Below are positions 39,264 to 47,784 of a DNA stretch of 64,000 nucleotides, one piece after another. This DNA is from Microvirga ossetica (GTDB lineage: Bacteria; Pseudomonadota; Alphaproteobacteria; Rhizobiales; Beijerinckiaceae): assembly GCF_002741015.1 (NCBI RefSeq), contig NZ_CP016618.1:620001-684000 (forward strand), in the 5' to 3' direction. The notes below the pieces were generated by a model that saw only the letters and a list, made by a program, of their open reading frames with translations, ran no database searches and was not told the origin of the DNA. The stretch's first letter is position 1; each line of letters begins with the position of its first letter. The translations under genes were made by a program, and so were the position numbers.

Positions 39264-40339
39264 TGAAGACGCGGCTCGCGCTCACGATGCTCCTGCTCGC
39301 CGCCGGCTGGGCCGTGCCTGTGGCGAGCCCGCAGCCCGCCTATCCCGTCGTTACGCCGGGCGCAGAATTCCGCTTCCCGCGCGATCATGGCGCACATCCG
39401 GACTATCGCACCGAATGGTGGTATTTCACCGGCTGGCTTGATGCCCCCGATGGCCGGCCGATCGGGTTCCAGATCACCTTCTTCCGCTCGCGCCCCGGGA
39501 TCGATCCCGCCAACCCGAGCGCCTTCGCGCCGCGCCAGATCATCTTCGCGCACGCGGCGCTGTCCGACCCCGCCAGGGGCAGGCTGATCCATGATCAGCG
39601 CATTGCGCGGCAGGGCCTCGGGATCGCGGAGGCATACGAGGGCGATGCTCGGATCGCGTTGCTCGATTGGCGGTTCGACCGGCGCGCCGAGGGCGTCTTC
39701 CACGTCACGGCGCGCGCGCGGGATTTTGCGCTCGACCTCTCGTTTACCCCGACCCAGCCCGTGATGCTCAACGGCGACAGGGGCTATAGCCGCAAGGGCC
39801 CGCGCCCCGAGCAGGCGAGCTATTACTATTCGATGCCGCAGCTGGCGGTCGTCGGCAGCGTGGTCCGCGACGGGAAACGGGCGGCGATGACGGGCCGCGC
39901 CTGGCTCGACCGCGAGTGGTCGTCGAGTTATCTCCCGCCCGACGCCGTCGGCTGGGACTGGACCGGCATCAACTTCGACGACGGCGCTGCATTGATGGCC
40001 TTCCAGGTCCGGGGCCGCGACGGGCAGGCCGTTCATGCCGGCGGCACGCTCCGCCGAGCTGACGGAACGCAGCTGCTGCTCGCGCCTGAGGACGTGCGCT
40101 TCGTGCCCCGACGGCGCTGGCACTCGCCTCAAACCGGCGCGGCTTACCCTGTCGAGGCCGATTTCGAGATCCGCCTCCCCGAAGGCACGCGCCGCATCCG
40201 CCTCACGCCCCTTTTCGATGCGCAAGAACTGGACGGGCGCGCCACGGGAATGCCCAGCTATTGGGAGGGGCTGGTCTCGACACCCGGCGGACGGGGCTAC
40301 CTGGAACTCACCGGATACGCTGGATCGCTTGGCCTTTGA
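39263..40339 (+). CDS. AttH/CrtC-like lipocalin-domain exported protein
   Basis: A 358-residue protein with a signal peptide (MKTRLALTMLLLAAGWAVP, cleavage near ASP). It has the hallmark TEWWYFTGWL near residue 47 and paired lipocalin-like beta domains shared by AttH and carotenoid 1,2-hydratase (CrtC). In this context it is more likely the periplasmic partner of the ABC system than a carotenoid enzyme, since no carotenoid genes are near. It starts in TGATG overlap with the permease. An in-frame GTG one codon earlier is also possible. Confidence 0.88.
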   Translation: MKTRLALTMLLLAAGWAVPVASPQPAYPVVTPGAEFRFPRDHGAHPDYRTEWWYFTGWLDAPDGRPIGFQITFFRSRPGIDPANPSAFAPRQIIFAHAALSDPARGRLIHDQRIARQGLGIAEAYEGDARIALLDWRFDRRAEGVFHVTARARDFALDLSFTPTQPVMLNGDRGYSRKGPRPEQASYYYSMPQLAVVGSVVRDGKRAAMTGRAWLDREWSSSYLPPDAVGWDWTGINFDDGAALMAFQVRGRDGQAVHAGGTLRRADGTQLLLAPEDVRFVPRRRWHSPQTGAAYPVEADFEIRLPEGTRRIRLTPLFDAQELDGRATGMPSYWEGLVSTPGGRGYLELTGYAGSLGL

Positions 40340-40353
40340 GCTGCGCAGGAATC

Positions 40354-40452
40354 GGACGCCTCCCTTGCGTGCAATCAACACCTCCACTCTGGCACAGCGA
40401 GGTCGTTGGGGGCGTCTACCCTGTACCATCAGATCTTGTTCTGACCCCGTTT
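40354..40452 (-). repeat. IS1111 end remnant
   Basis: About 100 bases nearly identical to the transposase-proximal end of the element at 29697-31079, including GTGCAATCAACACCTCCACT and CATCAGATCTTG. It starts 15 bases after the AttH gene and so marks the right edge of the ABC cassette. Confidence 0.8.
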
Positions 40453-40502
40453 AGGCGCTTCGGTCTTTCAAACCTTTTGATCCCGGTCCTAGGAAGCTCT
40501 AC

Positions 40503-40827
40503 TCATTGAGGAATGGGATTCATTTCCATCTCGTCGTTATTGTCCCATCGGGCCGTCCCAGTCTTTAGGTCGATTTCTATGGTGAAGCGACGGGGAGCGG
40601 TTTCCAGAGCACCACCGCACTTGCCGCCATGCTTCTCCCGAACAGTGACCGTTGCCATCGTCTTGGTAGCTTCCTCCAGGATCAGAGTTGAACAGGACAG
40701 TTCCGCCCGCGAAAGAAGGCGGCGCTGGGCAAGGATGCGGAAGGCCGTCTGTAGGATGGCGTTCTTCCTCGGCCGCGAAAACCACGAGGGGGACAAGGCA
40801 GGCGAGGAAAGAGATAAATGCTCTCAT
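40503..40827 (-). pseudogene. Small exported protein gene with a one-base frameshift
   Basis: The first frame starts MRAFISFLACLVPLVVFAAE, a clear signal peptide. The body appears in the next frame, from KNAILQTAFRILAQ to RRFTIEIDLKTGTARWDNN. One extra G near 40763 separates them; without it the product would be about 107 residues. The mature part has protein-like composition but no family I can name. Sequencing error is an alternative. Confidence 0.5.
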
Positions 40828-40857
40828 TGAAGCAATCCCGAGGGTGACAAGACGCAG

Positions 40858-40890
40858 AAGCCCCGCCCGGGGTAGAGCCGGGCGGGGCTT
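40858..40890. terminator. Strong GC-rich hairpin
   Basis: AAGCCCCGCCCGG pairs perfectly with CCGGGCGGGGCTT around a short loop. It lies upstream of the small exported gene, so it probably ended a transcript now lost or acts from the right side. There is no clear T tract. Confidence 0.6.
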
Positions 40891-41170
40891 CCTGTTGCCT
40901 CAGCCTGATACGCTACACAGGCTGGGTTCTATGTAGCAGCAGGGAGTAAACGACTCGTTGCTCCTTAGGCATCGCCTCCATGCAGGTTCAACACGTCGAG
41001 GATAAGAAAAGGCCGATGATGCAACCCGTCTCTCTCGCCTCGAGAGCGAGTTCCAGGTCATGCCCACTCACCATTACCTTTTACTGGCTGGAGTCCTCTT
41101 CAGATGGAACGGGCGACAGGTTTTCTATCGAAACCCATCCGGTCCAAGTCCTTATACGAGGCACCAGGTA

Positions 41171-42279
41171 GGGCTTTGTTGCGCGGATCGGACTGTGCGC
41201 GCATTGAATGCACCCGTAGCCGAAATTCAGGCAATCCGGACGGTCTTCGGGCGCCCAAACGCGAGCATCTGGTTCAGGGCATGAACGGCGATGGCAATCT
41301 CCGTCGCACGACGCCGATCCGTCCGCGAGCGCAGCCCGTCGCCGATCACTCGTTTGAAGCGGCTGAAGGCGGCCTCCACCAAGGCTCGACGAGTGTACCG
41401 GGATCTCCTTTGCCAGCCCATGCGCCCATGCTCGGCCATGCTTTGGAGATGCCGATCGCGCTGAGTCGGAGCGCTCTCTGCCGTATCGCTCGGCACGGCA
41501 GTCGATCGTGGTGGAATGATCACTTCCGCATCAGGTTCGCGCTTGGCGATGGTGTCGTAGATGCAAGTCTGATCATAGGCTCCATCACCGATGAAGGAAG
41601 CGAGTGGGTCTGTGATCTGGTTGAGCAACGCGCCGACCTGCGAGCCATCATCGACATCGTTGGTCGTCAGCTCTGATGCGAGAATCTGTCCGGTCTCGGC
41701 ATCGACGCCGATATGCAGCTTGTGCCAGGACCGGCGTCTTGTGGTGCCGTGCTTCTCGATCAGCCACTCGCCGGGTCCGCACAGACGCAGGCCTGTGCTG
41801 TCGACCAGCAGGTGAACAGGCCCTCCGGAGCTCGCATACGGCCTTGGCACCTCCAGGGTTTCGGCCCGCCGTCTCACGGTCGAGTGATCTGGCACAGCGA
41901 GATCAAGGCCTATAGGAGCCTCAGGATCGAGCCGATCAAGCCCTCGGTCTGCCGGAGCGCCAGCCGGAACACCGCCCGGAGTGTCAGGGCTGTCCTGATC
42001 GCCAGAGCCGAGTAGCGGCTGACCACCGCGTGTTGTGCGGGGCTCAGCGCGCCAAGCTGCAATGGCTTCCTCGGTGAACCAGACCGTGAGACTTCCCCTC
42101 CGGCGCAGGGCCGCGTCGTACTCGGCCCAGTTCGTCACCCGGTGCCGCTGCTTCGGAATGCGGTGACGGCGAGCGGCATTGGCTTTGAATGGCACGGTCG
42201 AGATCCTTGGTCAGAAGCCGAATAGGCCTCTACGCTACCCAGCCGCGGTTACCAACTCGCTCATCCATGCAACAAAGCG
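41171..42279 (-). mobile_element. IS5-family element of a second type, copy 1
   Basis: Ends are GGGCTTTGTTGC on the left and GCAACAAAGC on the right, with a longer right repeat continuing into GATGGA-like sequence. Its right end truncates an ECF sigma-factor gene. Related copies lie at 46953-47784 (deleted) and 54800-55087 (fragment). Confidence 0.75.
41227..42195 (-). pseudogene. IS5-type transposase with two compensating indels
   Basis: The 322-codon frame is open, but residues about 59-98 read GSGDQDSPDTPGGVPAGAP and similar low-sense sequence. The next frame over the same DNA reads YSALAIRTALTLRAVFRLAL, the expected transposase segment. A loss of two bases (near QPL) and a gain of two (before GLDLAVPDHST) restore the frame. 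The DDE motifs LVDSTGLRLCG, FIGDGAYDQ and EAAFSRFKRVIG are in frame. The protein is probably inactive. Confidence 0.8.
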
Positions 42280-42816
42280 CCTCGCGCTGCTCGCGGGGCA
42301 GCCTTGCGAGGGCGGTGTGGAGATCCTGGACCGCCAGCCTGTCCTCCTGATCCGGGATCGTGATCATCCTTGCTGCGTGGGGTGCGTCCGCATCCTCGAC
42401 CTCGCGTTGCGTCGTGCGGCGGGCGGAGAAGAACAGGTTGCGCAGGATGGTGAAGAGCCAGGCCTGGAGGTTCGTGCCCGCTTCGAACGTCTCCTGCCGG
42501 CTGATGGCCTTCAGCACTGTCTCCTGGACGAGATCCTGGCCTGGTGGATGTCCCGGGTAAGCGAGATCGCGTAGACCCGCAGCGACTTCAGCCCAGCCAT
42601 GAGCTCGTCGACGAAGGCCTGGTCCACCGGCTCCGTCTGAGCCCGGATGACCTGGGCCACGCGAGTGAGAAGCTGGGCCAGGCTCCGGGGCATCTTCTCC
42701 GCGGCAGGATCGCCGTAGAGGGCGCGCAGTTCGCGCCCGAGGTGGATCTGGATCGCGTCGGAGAGGGACGGGTTGTCGGCGGGATGGGAACGTTCGATCG
42801 CGATGCACTGTGTCAT
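42280..42816 (-). pseudogene. ECF sigma factor with NepR-like N-terminus, frameshifted and IS-truncated
   Basis: From ATG 42816 the first frame reads a segment HLGRELRALYGDPAAEKMP then SLAQLL, resembling NepR anti-sigma proteins, and then sigma region 2 (LRVYAISLTRD). After one missing C near 42555 the next frame continues DLVQETVLKAI and GTNLQAWLFTILRN, typical of EcfG-type sigma factors, and runs to LPREQREAL, where the IS5-type element starts. Region 4 is lost. EcfG controls the alphaproteobacterial general stress response. This copy is dead. Whether the NepR-like part is a true fusion needs a check. Confidence 0.7.
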
Positions 42817-43011
42817 CGCTCATCAGATGTAACAGGCCGGGCTGCTTTCAACCGCGCGGGCGGATCGGAAACCAGCATCCCCGTCCGGCGTTGTCCAACC
42901 GTAGCGGTTCGAGTGCGAGGTCGACTATGACGGCCACATCTCGCGGCGCGGCGACGCTCACCTGCGAGGCCTGCTCTATGAGGGCGCAACCGTGATCCTG
43001 ACGCGCACTCA

Positions 43012-43968
43012 GAGGCTGGTGAGCAATTATCTTTCGTCTTTGCGCGTGAGGCGGCGCAGCAGGATGCGGCTCATCGCGAGGTAGAGCAGCATCTCGCCGG
43101 TTTCGCCCAGACGTTCGTAGTCCTTCGCCAGCCGCCGGTTGGTGGTCAACCAGGCGATTGTCCGCTCGATCACCCACCTTCGCGCGAGTACCTGGAAGCC
43201 ACTCGGCCGCGTCGGCGGCTCGGCGCCAACCCGCATCCAGACGCCTCCGCTCCACCAGTGTTGCGGGATCGACAGCCTCCAGCCCAGCGCTCTGCGCAGC
43301 CAATCCTTCAATCCGCGATAAGCCGTGTCGGCCCACATCTGCTCGATGGCCGGGAAGAGATGCTGCAGACCCTCCAACAAGAGTTCGGCCCCTGCGCGAT
43401 CATGGATGTCAGCCGGGTGCACCTTGTTCTTCAGCAGCGTGCCTTGCGTATCAACGAGCAGATGGCGCTTGCGGCCCTTGATCTTTTTGCCACCATCATA
43501 GCCGCGCGGTCCGCCCATCTCAGTGGTCTTGACCGATTGGCTGTCGATGATCGCCGCCGTGGGCTGCGGCGCCCGGCCGATCGTGCGGCGGTAGCTCTCG
43601 CGCAGGACCTGGGTCACGTGCTCCCAGGTGCCATCCTCGCGCCACTGGGCATAGTGGTAGAAGACGGCACCGCGCGGTGGATACTCGTGCGGCAGCAGCC
43701 GCCACTGGGCTCCGGTGCGCAGCAGATAGAAGATCGCATCGACGATGTGCCGTAACGGATAGGTCTGTCGCCGTCCGGCCGGATGGCTGCGCGGGACCAG
43801 AGGCGCGAGCAGCGCCCATTCGGCATCATTGAGGTCGCTGGCGTAGGAACAGACATCCATGGCGGGGTTCCTCCACCGTCAAACAACCCGCATCCACCTC
43901 ACCGATCTTCAAGAAATCTATTCTGAATCAAGCATTTGAACCGAGCAATAAAATTGCTCACCAGCCTC
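43012..43968 (-). mobile_element. IS5-family insertion sequence, copy B (957 bp)
   Basis: Same terminal repeats (GAGGCTGGTGAGCAATT) as copy A at 13418-14371, with its own TCA duplication (43009-43011 and 43969-43971). It is three bases longer than copy A, one codon in the transposase. It inserted into an older IS110 remnant. Confidence 0.92.
43027..43860 (-). CDS. IS5-family transposase (copy B)
   Basis: A 277-residue transposase with the DDE acids in IIDSQSVKT, WADTAYRGLK and RRWVIERTIAWL. It matches copy A closely; substitutions such as SVHP to KVHP and the added Asp in RKDER show that the two copies are not recent duplicates of each other. The frame is intact. Confidence 0.93.
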   Translation of the reverse strand: MDVCSYASDLNDAEWALLAPLVPRSHPAGRRQTYPLRHIVDAIFYLLRTGAQWRLLPHEYPPRGAVFYHYAQWREDGTWEHVTQVLRESYRRTIGRAPQPTAAIIDSQSVKTTEMGGPRGYDGGKKIKGRKRHLLVDTQGTLLKNKVHPADIHDRAGAELLLEGLQHLFPAIEQMWADTAYRGLKDWLRRALGWRLSIPQHWWSGGVWMRVGAEPPTRPSGFQVLARRWVIERTIAWLTTNRRLAKDYERLGETGEMLLYLAMSRILLRRLTRKDER

Positions 43969-44239
43969 TCAGGCCGGGAGCGACCTGCGCCGATGGGGGT
44001 TGCAGCTGCGCGAGCGGATCGGCTTCAAGCGGGCGGCGGTGCCGTAGCCCGCAAACAAGGCCTTCGTGGAACCGTTACACCGCCATTCCCTTTGACCGTC
44101 GGCGCTTCTATGATTTCTCAGTTCAGGGAACAGCCGCCACCGCCGACGAGGAGGACATGGCCAAGCTGGTAACAATCTTCACGGCAACTCATGCTAGGCG
44201 CTCTGCGTCCGCAGCACGCTCAGCCAAGCGTTAGCGCCA

Positions 44240-45034
44240 ATGCAGGCGCGGTCGAGCAGGCTGGGGCGGCTCCGTGTGCAACTGCGGCGCCTGTTCTATG
44301 GCCACCGTCCGGTAGCAATTACCTTCCAAGCGGGTCTCCTTGCCATTGACCTGGCCGCGATCGCTTACTTTGTGGCCACCACCTTTGTCGCCGACGCGAC
44401 GTGGCTGCGGGTGGTGGATCTGCTGCTCGGGGTCCTTCTCGCCCTCGAGTTTCTGGGCCGGATGCTCGCTCACCGCCACCCCATGGCCTACCTCGACAAT
44501 GGCGCTGCGCTGGTCGATCTTGTGGTGATCGCCTCCCTGTTCGTCTCGGCGCTTGGGGTCAACCTCGGCTTTCTGCGGATTCTCCGGACGGTCCGGCTCC
44601 TGCGGTCCTACAACGTGCTCGGCCAGCTCAAGCGGCGCTTTGCAGCCGTGCGCCAAAACGAGGAGGTGATCCACGCTGCCCTGAACCTCGCTGTCTTCGT
44701 GTTCATGATCTCCGCGCTGGTCTACGTCAGCCAGCGTGAGATCAATCCGAAGATCGAAGACTATATTGATGCGCTCTACTTCACGATGGCGACGCTCTCC
44801 ACCACGGGCTTTGGGGATGTCACGCTGATGGGCAGCACCAGCGGTGAGTTGCTCTCGATCCTCATGATGCTCGTCGGCATCACCCTGTTCCTCCGCCTGG
44901 CGCAGGCTGTGTTCCGCCCCGGCGGCAAGGTGCTCTTCCCGTGCCCGCAATGCGGGCTGCAACGCCACGAGCTTGACGCCGTCCACTGCAAGGCCTGCGG
45001 CCACGTGCTGAACATCCCCAACGAAAATGAGTGA
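44240..45034 (+). CDS. Voltage-gated-type ion channel with C-terminal zinc ribbon
   Basis: A 264-residue six-helix channel. S1-S3 lie at about residues 28-105, followed by an S4 with regularly spaced Arg (FLRILRTVRLLRS), S5 near 145-162, a pore loop and S6 near 198-218. The filter reads TLSTTGFGDV, a TxGFGD variant of the potassium filter TVGYGD. After S6 a compact ribbon CPQCGLQRHELDAVHCKACG follows, with four Cys able to bind zinc. Potassium selectivity is likely, but the Phe variant leaves it open. It begins shortly after an IS110 remnant. Confidence 0.85.
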   Translation: MQARSSRLGRLRVQLRRLFYGHRPVAITFQAGLLAIDLAAIAYFVATTFVADATWLRVVDLLLGVLLALEFLGRMLAHRHPMAYLDNGAALVDLVVIASLFVSALGVNLGFLRILRTVRLLRSYNVLGQLKRRFAAVRQNEEVIHAALNLAVFVFMISALVYVSQREINPKIEDYIDALYFTMATLSTTGFGDVTLMGSTSGELLSILMMLVGITLFLRLAQAVFRPGGKVLFPCPQCGLQRHELDAVHCKACGHVLNIPNENE

Positions 45035-45228
45035 TGCGCCGCAGCGCGAGGGTCGCACCCAAGCAGGTGCGAAACGGATGGCCTCTGCACAAGGCTCGCG
45101 CCGCAGATGGACCGTCGGGACCGATCCGCCATATGGCCTCTTCCAATGCCGCGACCGGAAACTGGCAAGCCCGCCCCCAAGCCCGATCTGCTAGGTTGAA
45201 GACTCGCTTTGCTGCCACGGAGTTTCGC

Positions 45229-45477
45229 GTGACATTCAGCGCTCTCGATGATCGGCTCTGGTACCTTGCTGTTGCCTTTGGGGGGCTGTCGGTTGTTGCC
45301 ACGGCAATCGCGTGGCACGCATGGAGGCAGTTCCAGGACGCGCTGAAGACCCCGCTGGCTCCCGACAACGGTGATGTGCCCTTCTTGAGGGAATGGGACT
45401 TCAGGTACTGGCTTAGGATTGGGTGGGTGACGGCCGGGCTCTCGATCCTCCTCTCTATCCTGTGGCTCATTCCTTAG
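45229..45477 (+). CDS. Small membrane protein, 82 aa
   Basis: Two hydrophobic helices (LWYLAVAFGGLSVVATAIA and WVTAGLSILLSILWLIP) separated by a polar loop. The GTG at 45229 has an ACGGAG ribosome site; the frame is open further upstream without membrane-protein composition. No family recognised. It may be cotranscribed with the channel. Confidence 0.5.
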   Translation: MTFSALDDRLWYLAVAFGGLSVVATAIAWHAWRQFQDALKTPLAPDNGDVPFLREWDFRYWLRIGWVTAGLSILLSILWLIP

Positions 45478-45668
45478 GTGTCTCCGCCGGCGTTGAAATT
45501 GCTTTCGCGGGTTCGGGGCCCAATGGCCCCGTGCTCCCTATGCGGAAGATCGGGTAGTGGCACGCGCCAGTCGTATGTCTTAGGGCTGCTTGAGCCTCAG
45601 ATCTGGGCCTCGCTCCGTCACAGTCAGGAGAGTCTGAGAGGCGGCTCATCGGCAAGCCGCCTCCGCAC

Positions 45669-45914
45669 TCAGGTTTCGACTTGCTCCGCGATGACGAGTG
45701 CATCGTCGACGTCAATGCCGGGATATCGCACGGTGTTCTCGAACTTGGTGTGGCCGAGCAGGAGCTGAACGGCGCGGAGATTGCCGGTTCGGCAATCGAT
45801 CATGGACGCCTTTGTCCGGCACTGGGAATGTGTGCCGTAGGCCAGTGAGTCCAGCCCAATTGATCGGATCCATGCTCCCAACAGGCGGGCATTCTGGCGG
45901 GTCGTCATGGGCTT
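45669..45914 (-). pseudogene. C-terminal fragment of a tyrosine recombinase
   Basis: About 80 residues from MTTRQNARLLGAWIRSIGLD to the stop, including LLGHTKFENTVRY with the nucleophilic Tyr. The HxxR motif, normally HSLR, reads HSQC, so an essential Arg is lost. The catalytic N-terminal half is missing. The upstream end abuts a recA 3' fragment on the other strand. Confidence 0.75.
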
Positions 45915-45969
45915 GGACCGATCAACTCTGCTCGGGGAGAGCGGCTCGCCCTTATGGGGGCCTTCCTTT

Positions 45970-46134
45970 CGAGCCAGCGCCTCGGCCAGCCGCGAGAACG
46001 CCAAGGCCTTCCTAAAGGAAGACACCGGGATCGCGTCTGAGATCGAGGCAAGGATTCGTCAGAACGCTGGTCTGCTGATGGATGCGTTGCAGGCCAACGA
46101 TACAGCCGATGCTCTGGCGGATGATGCAGCATAA
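45970..46134 (+). pseudogene. recA 3' fragment
   Basis: The frame reads SRENAKAFLKEDTGIASEIE then RIRQNAGLL, the unmistakable C-terminal region of RecA, with a typical acidic alphaproteobacterial tail (ALADDAA). Just upstream QRLGQ, which should precede it, lies in another frame, so there is an indel at 45989. The ATP-binding core is absent. A terminator follows the stop. The chromosome must have an intact recA elsewhere. Confidence 0.75.
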
Positions 46135-46146
46135 GTCTGAACCAGG

Positions 46147-46172
46147 AGCGCCGGTCCTGATAGACCGGCGCT
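46147..46172 (+). terminator. Terminator after the recA fragment
   Basis: Perfect 10-base stem AGCGCCGGTC / GACCGGCGCT with a 6-base loop followed by TTGCATT. It is probably the original recA terminator carried with the fragment. Confidence 0.75.
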
Positions 46173-46436
46173 TTGCATTGCTGGCTCACATAGGCCATCG
46201 TGGTGAGATCGAGCTGGTCCACATGATGCGCTAGCAGCAGGCGAAATGTGCCCGTAATCCGCCGCTACCGCTGGCCGAGCGGGTTGACGTGCTTGCCGGG
46301 TGAGAACTCATCGACAGTTCGGTTCCCATTGCTCTCTAACGGGTGGAAGGTTTCCGCAAGGTTCATTCCCCGTGCTGGCGCACCGTGTTTTAGCCTTGAT
46401 GACGCAGTTCTTGAACCCCGCCCCAACGTTGGCGTG

Positions 46437-46706
46437 CTAAATCGATGAAGTCGGACGACGGCTTCTGAACAGCGTAGCCCAGATGAAGAGCGCGAGCACT
46501 GCCCCGAACGTTGCGCTCACCAGCCCCGCTGCTCCATCGGCACTAAACCATCCTGCTTCTTGCACGAAGTATGAAGCGCCAAAGGCGCCCATAATTCCGA
46601 GAAGTGCGGTGAGGATGAACCCGAACGGCCCCTTTCTTCCTGGAACAACAAAGCGAGCGATCACGCCGGCAACCAGACCGATGACAGTCGTCCAAAATAT
46701 ACCCAT
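46437..46706 (-). CDS. GlsB/YeaQ/YmgE-type small membrane protein
   Basis: An 89-residue protein with three hydrophobic helices and the family marks GLVAGVIARFVVPGRKG and GFILTALLGIMGAFG. Members of this transglycosylase-associated family respond to envelope or general stress; the molecular role is unknown. GGTGCCTCC-type sequence upstream (complement GGAGGCACC) overlaps the ribosome-site region. The gene stands alone between remnants. Confidence 0.85.
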   Translation of the reverse strand: MGIFWTTVIGLVAGVIARFVVPGRKGPFGFILTALLGIMGAFGASYFVQEAGWFSADGAAGLVSATFGAVLALFIWATLFRSRRPTSSI

Positions 46707-46952
46707 GGAGGCACCTACGACACTTCTTCCTGAGGCAACACTTGCCTCCCGGCCTGAGTTCAGGTCCTCAGGCGCCGTAGACCTTGTATGGGCTCACTTG
46801 CGCATTCTCTGTCGCTTGGGATCGTGATTTGCCGGTCCCTGCCAAGCTGTCTGATTTGAAGAGCCAAAGCTACAGGAAGGTGATAGGTGCTGGGAGCGAC
46901 CGTGTTGCATGGATCGGTTGGTGAACATACGAAGCCCACTCTGTGCGTTTGT

Positions 46953-47784
46953 TTAAGCGATGCGGACGGGCTTCGGGCGCCCAAGCTCAAGCATGCGGTT
47001 TAGGCCAGCAATGGCGACGGCGACCTCGGTTGCACGGCGCCGGTCAGTCCGCGAGCGCAGCGCGTCACCGATCACTCGTTTGAAGCCACTGATGGCGGCC
47101 TCCACCAGAGCCCGGCGAGTGTACCCGGACCACTTCTGCCAGTCCGCACGTCCATTCTCAGCAATGCTTTGGAGATGTCGATCACGCTGGCTCGGAGTGC
47201 TCTCTGCCATGTGGCTCAGTACCGCCGTTGAACGTGGCGGAACGATGACCTCAGCCTCAGGATGGCGCTTAGTGATGGTGCCGGAGATACCGGCTTGATC
47301 ATAGGCGCCATCGCCGATGAACGAGGCGAGTGGACCTGGGAGCTGGTCGAGTAAAGGCTCAACCTGGGAGCCATCATCGATGTCGCTCATGGTCAGCTCT
47401 GAGGCGAGGATCTGCCCAGTGTGAGCATCGACCCCAATGTGTAGCTTGCGCCAGGATCGGCGTCTCCGGGTGCAGTGCTTCTCGATCAGCCACTCGCCGG
47501 GTCCGCACAGACGCAGGCCTGTACTGTCGACCAGCAGGTAGCAGGTCCGCGGCTCAGCCCGCCAGGCGGCAATGGCTTCCGGAGAAAACCAGACGGTCAG
47601 GCCTCCGCGCTGACGCAGGCTGGCGTCGTACTCGGCCCAGTTCGTCACCCGGTGCCGCTGCTTGGGGATGCGATGTCGGCGGGCGGCATTGGCCTTGAAG
47701 GGCATGGTGGAGATCTTTGCTCGGAAGCCAATCAGGCCGTTACGCGATCCAGCCGCGGTTACAAACTCGCTCATCCATGCAACA
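46953..47784 (-). mobile_element. IS5-type element, copy 2, internally deleted
   Basis: The transposase frame from ATG 47705 to 46953 codes 250 residues. It starts MPFKANAARRHRIPKQRHRV like copy 1 but jumps from AWRAEPRT directly to YLLVDSTGLRLCG, losing about 70 residues. The DDE motifs FIGDGAYDQ and EAAISGFKRVIG remain. The right terminus TCCATGCAACAA abuts the DUF1194 remnant; the left terminus is eroded. Confidence 0.8.

Larger units (their letters stand above)
42905..44050 (+). pseudogene. IS110-family transposase C-terminal remnant, split by IS5 copy B
   Basis: The part before the IS5 reads FECEVDYDGHISRRGD then LRGLLYEGATVILTRT. Joining across one TCA gives QAGSDLRRWGLQLRERIGFK, the usual IS110 C-terminal region, then a stop at a frameshift. 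The N-terminal two thirds are missing. Confidence 0.75.

Noticed and set aside
39263..40339. Carotenoid 1,2-hydratase (CrtC) as the function of the TEWWY protein
   Set aside because: No carotenoid genes nearby; the overlap with an ABC permease fits AttH better.
37328..40429. Long frames on both strands across the ABC permease and AttH genes
   Set aside because: Arg/Ala-rich shadows caused by high GC; the chosen frames have membrane helices and a signal peptide.
13418..43968. Composite transposon bounded by IS5 copies A and B
   Set aside because: Each copy has its own TCA duplication and they differ in sequence, so they are independent insertions.
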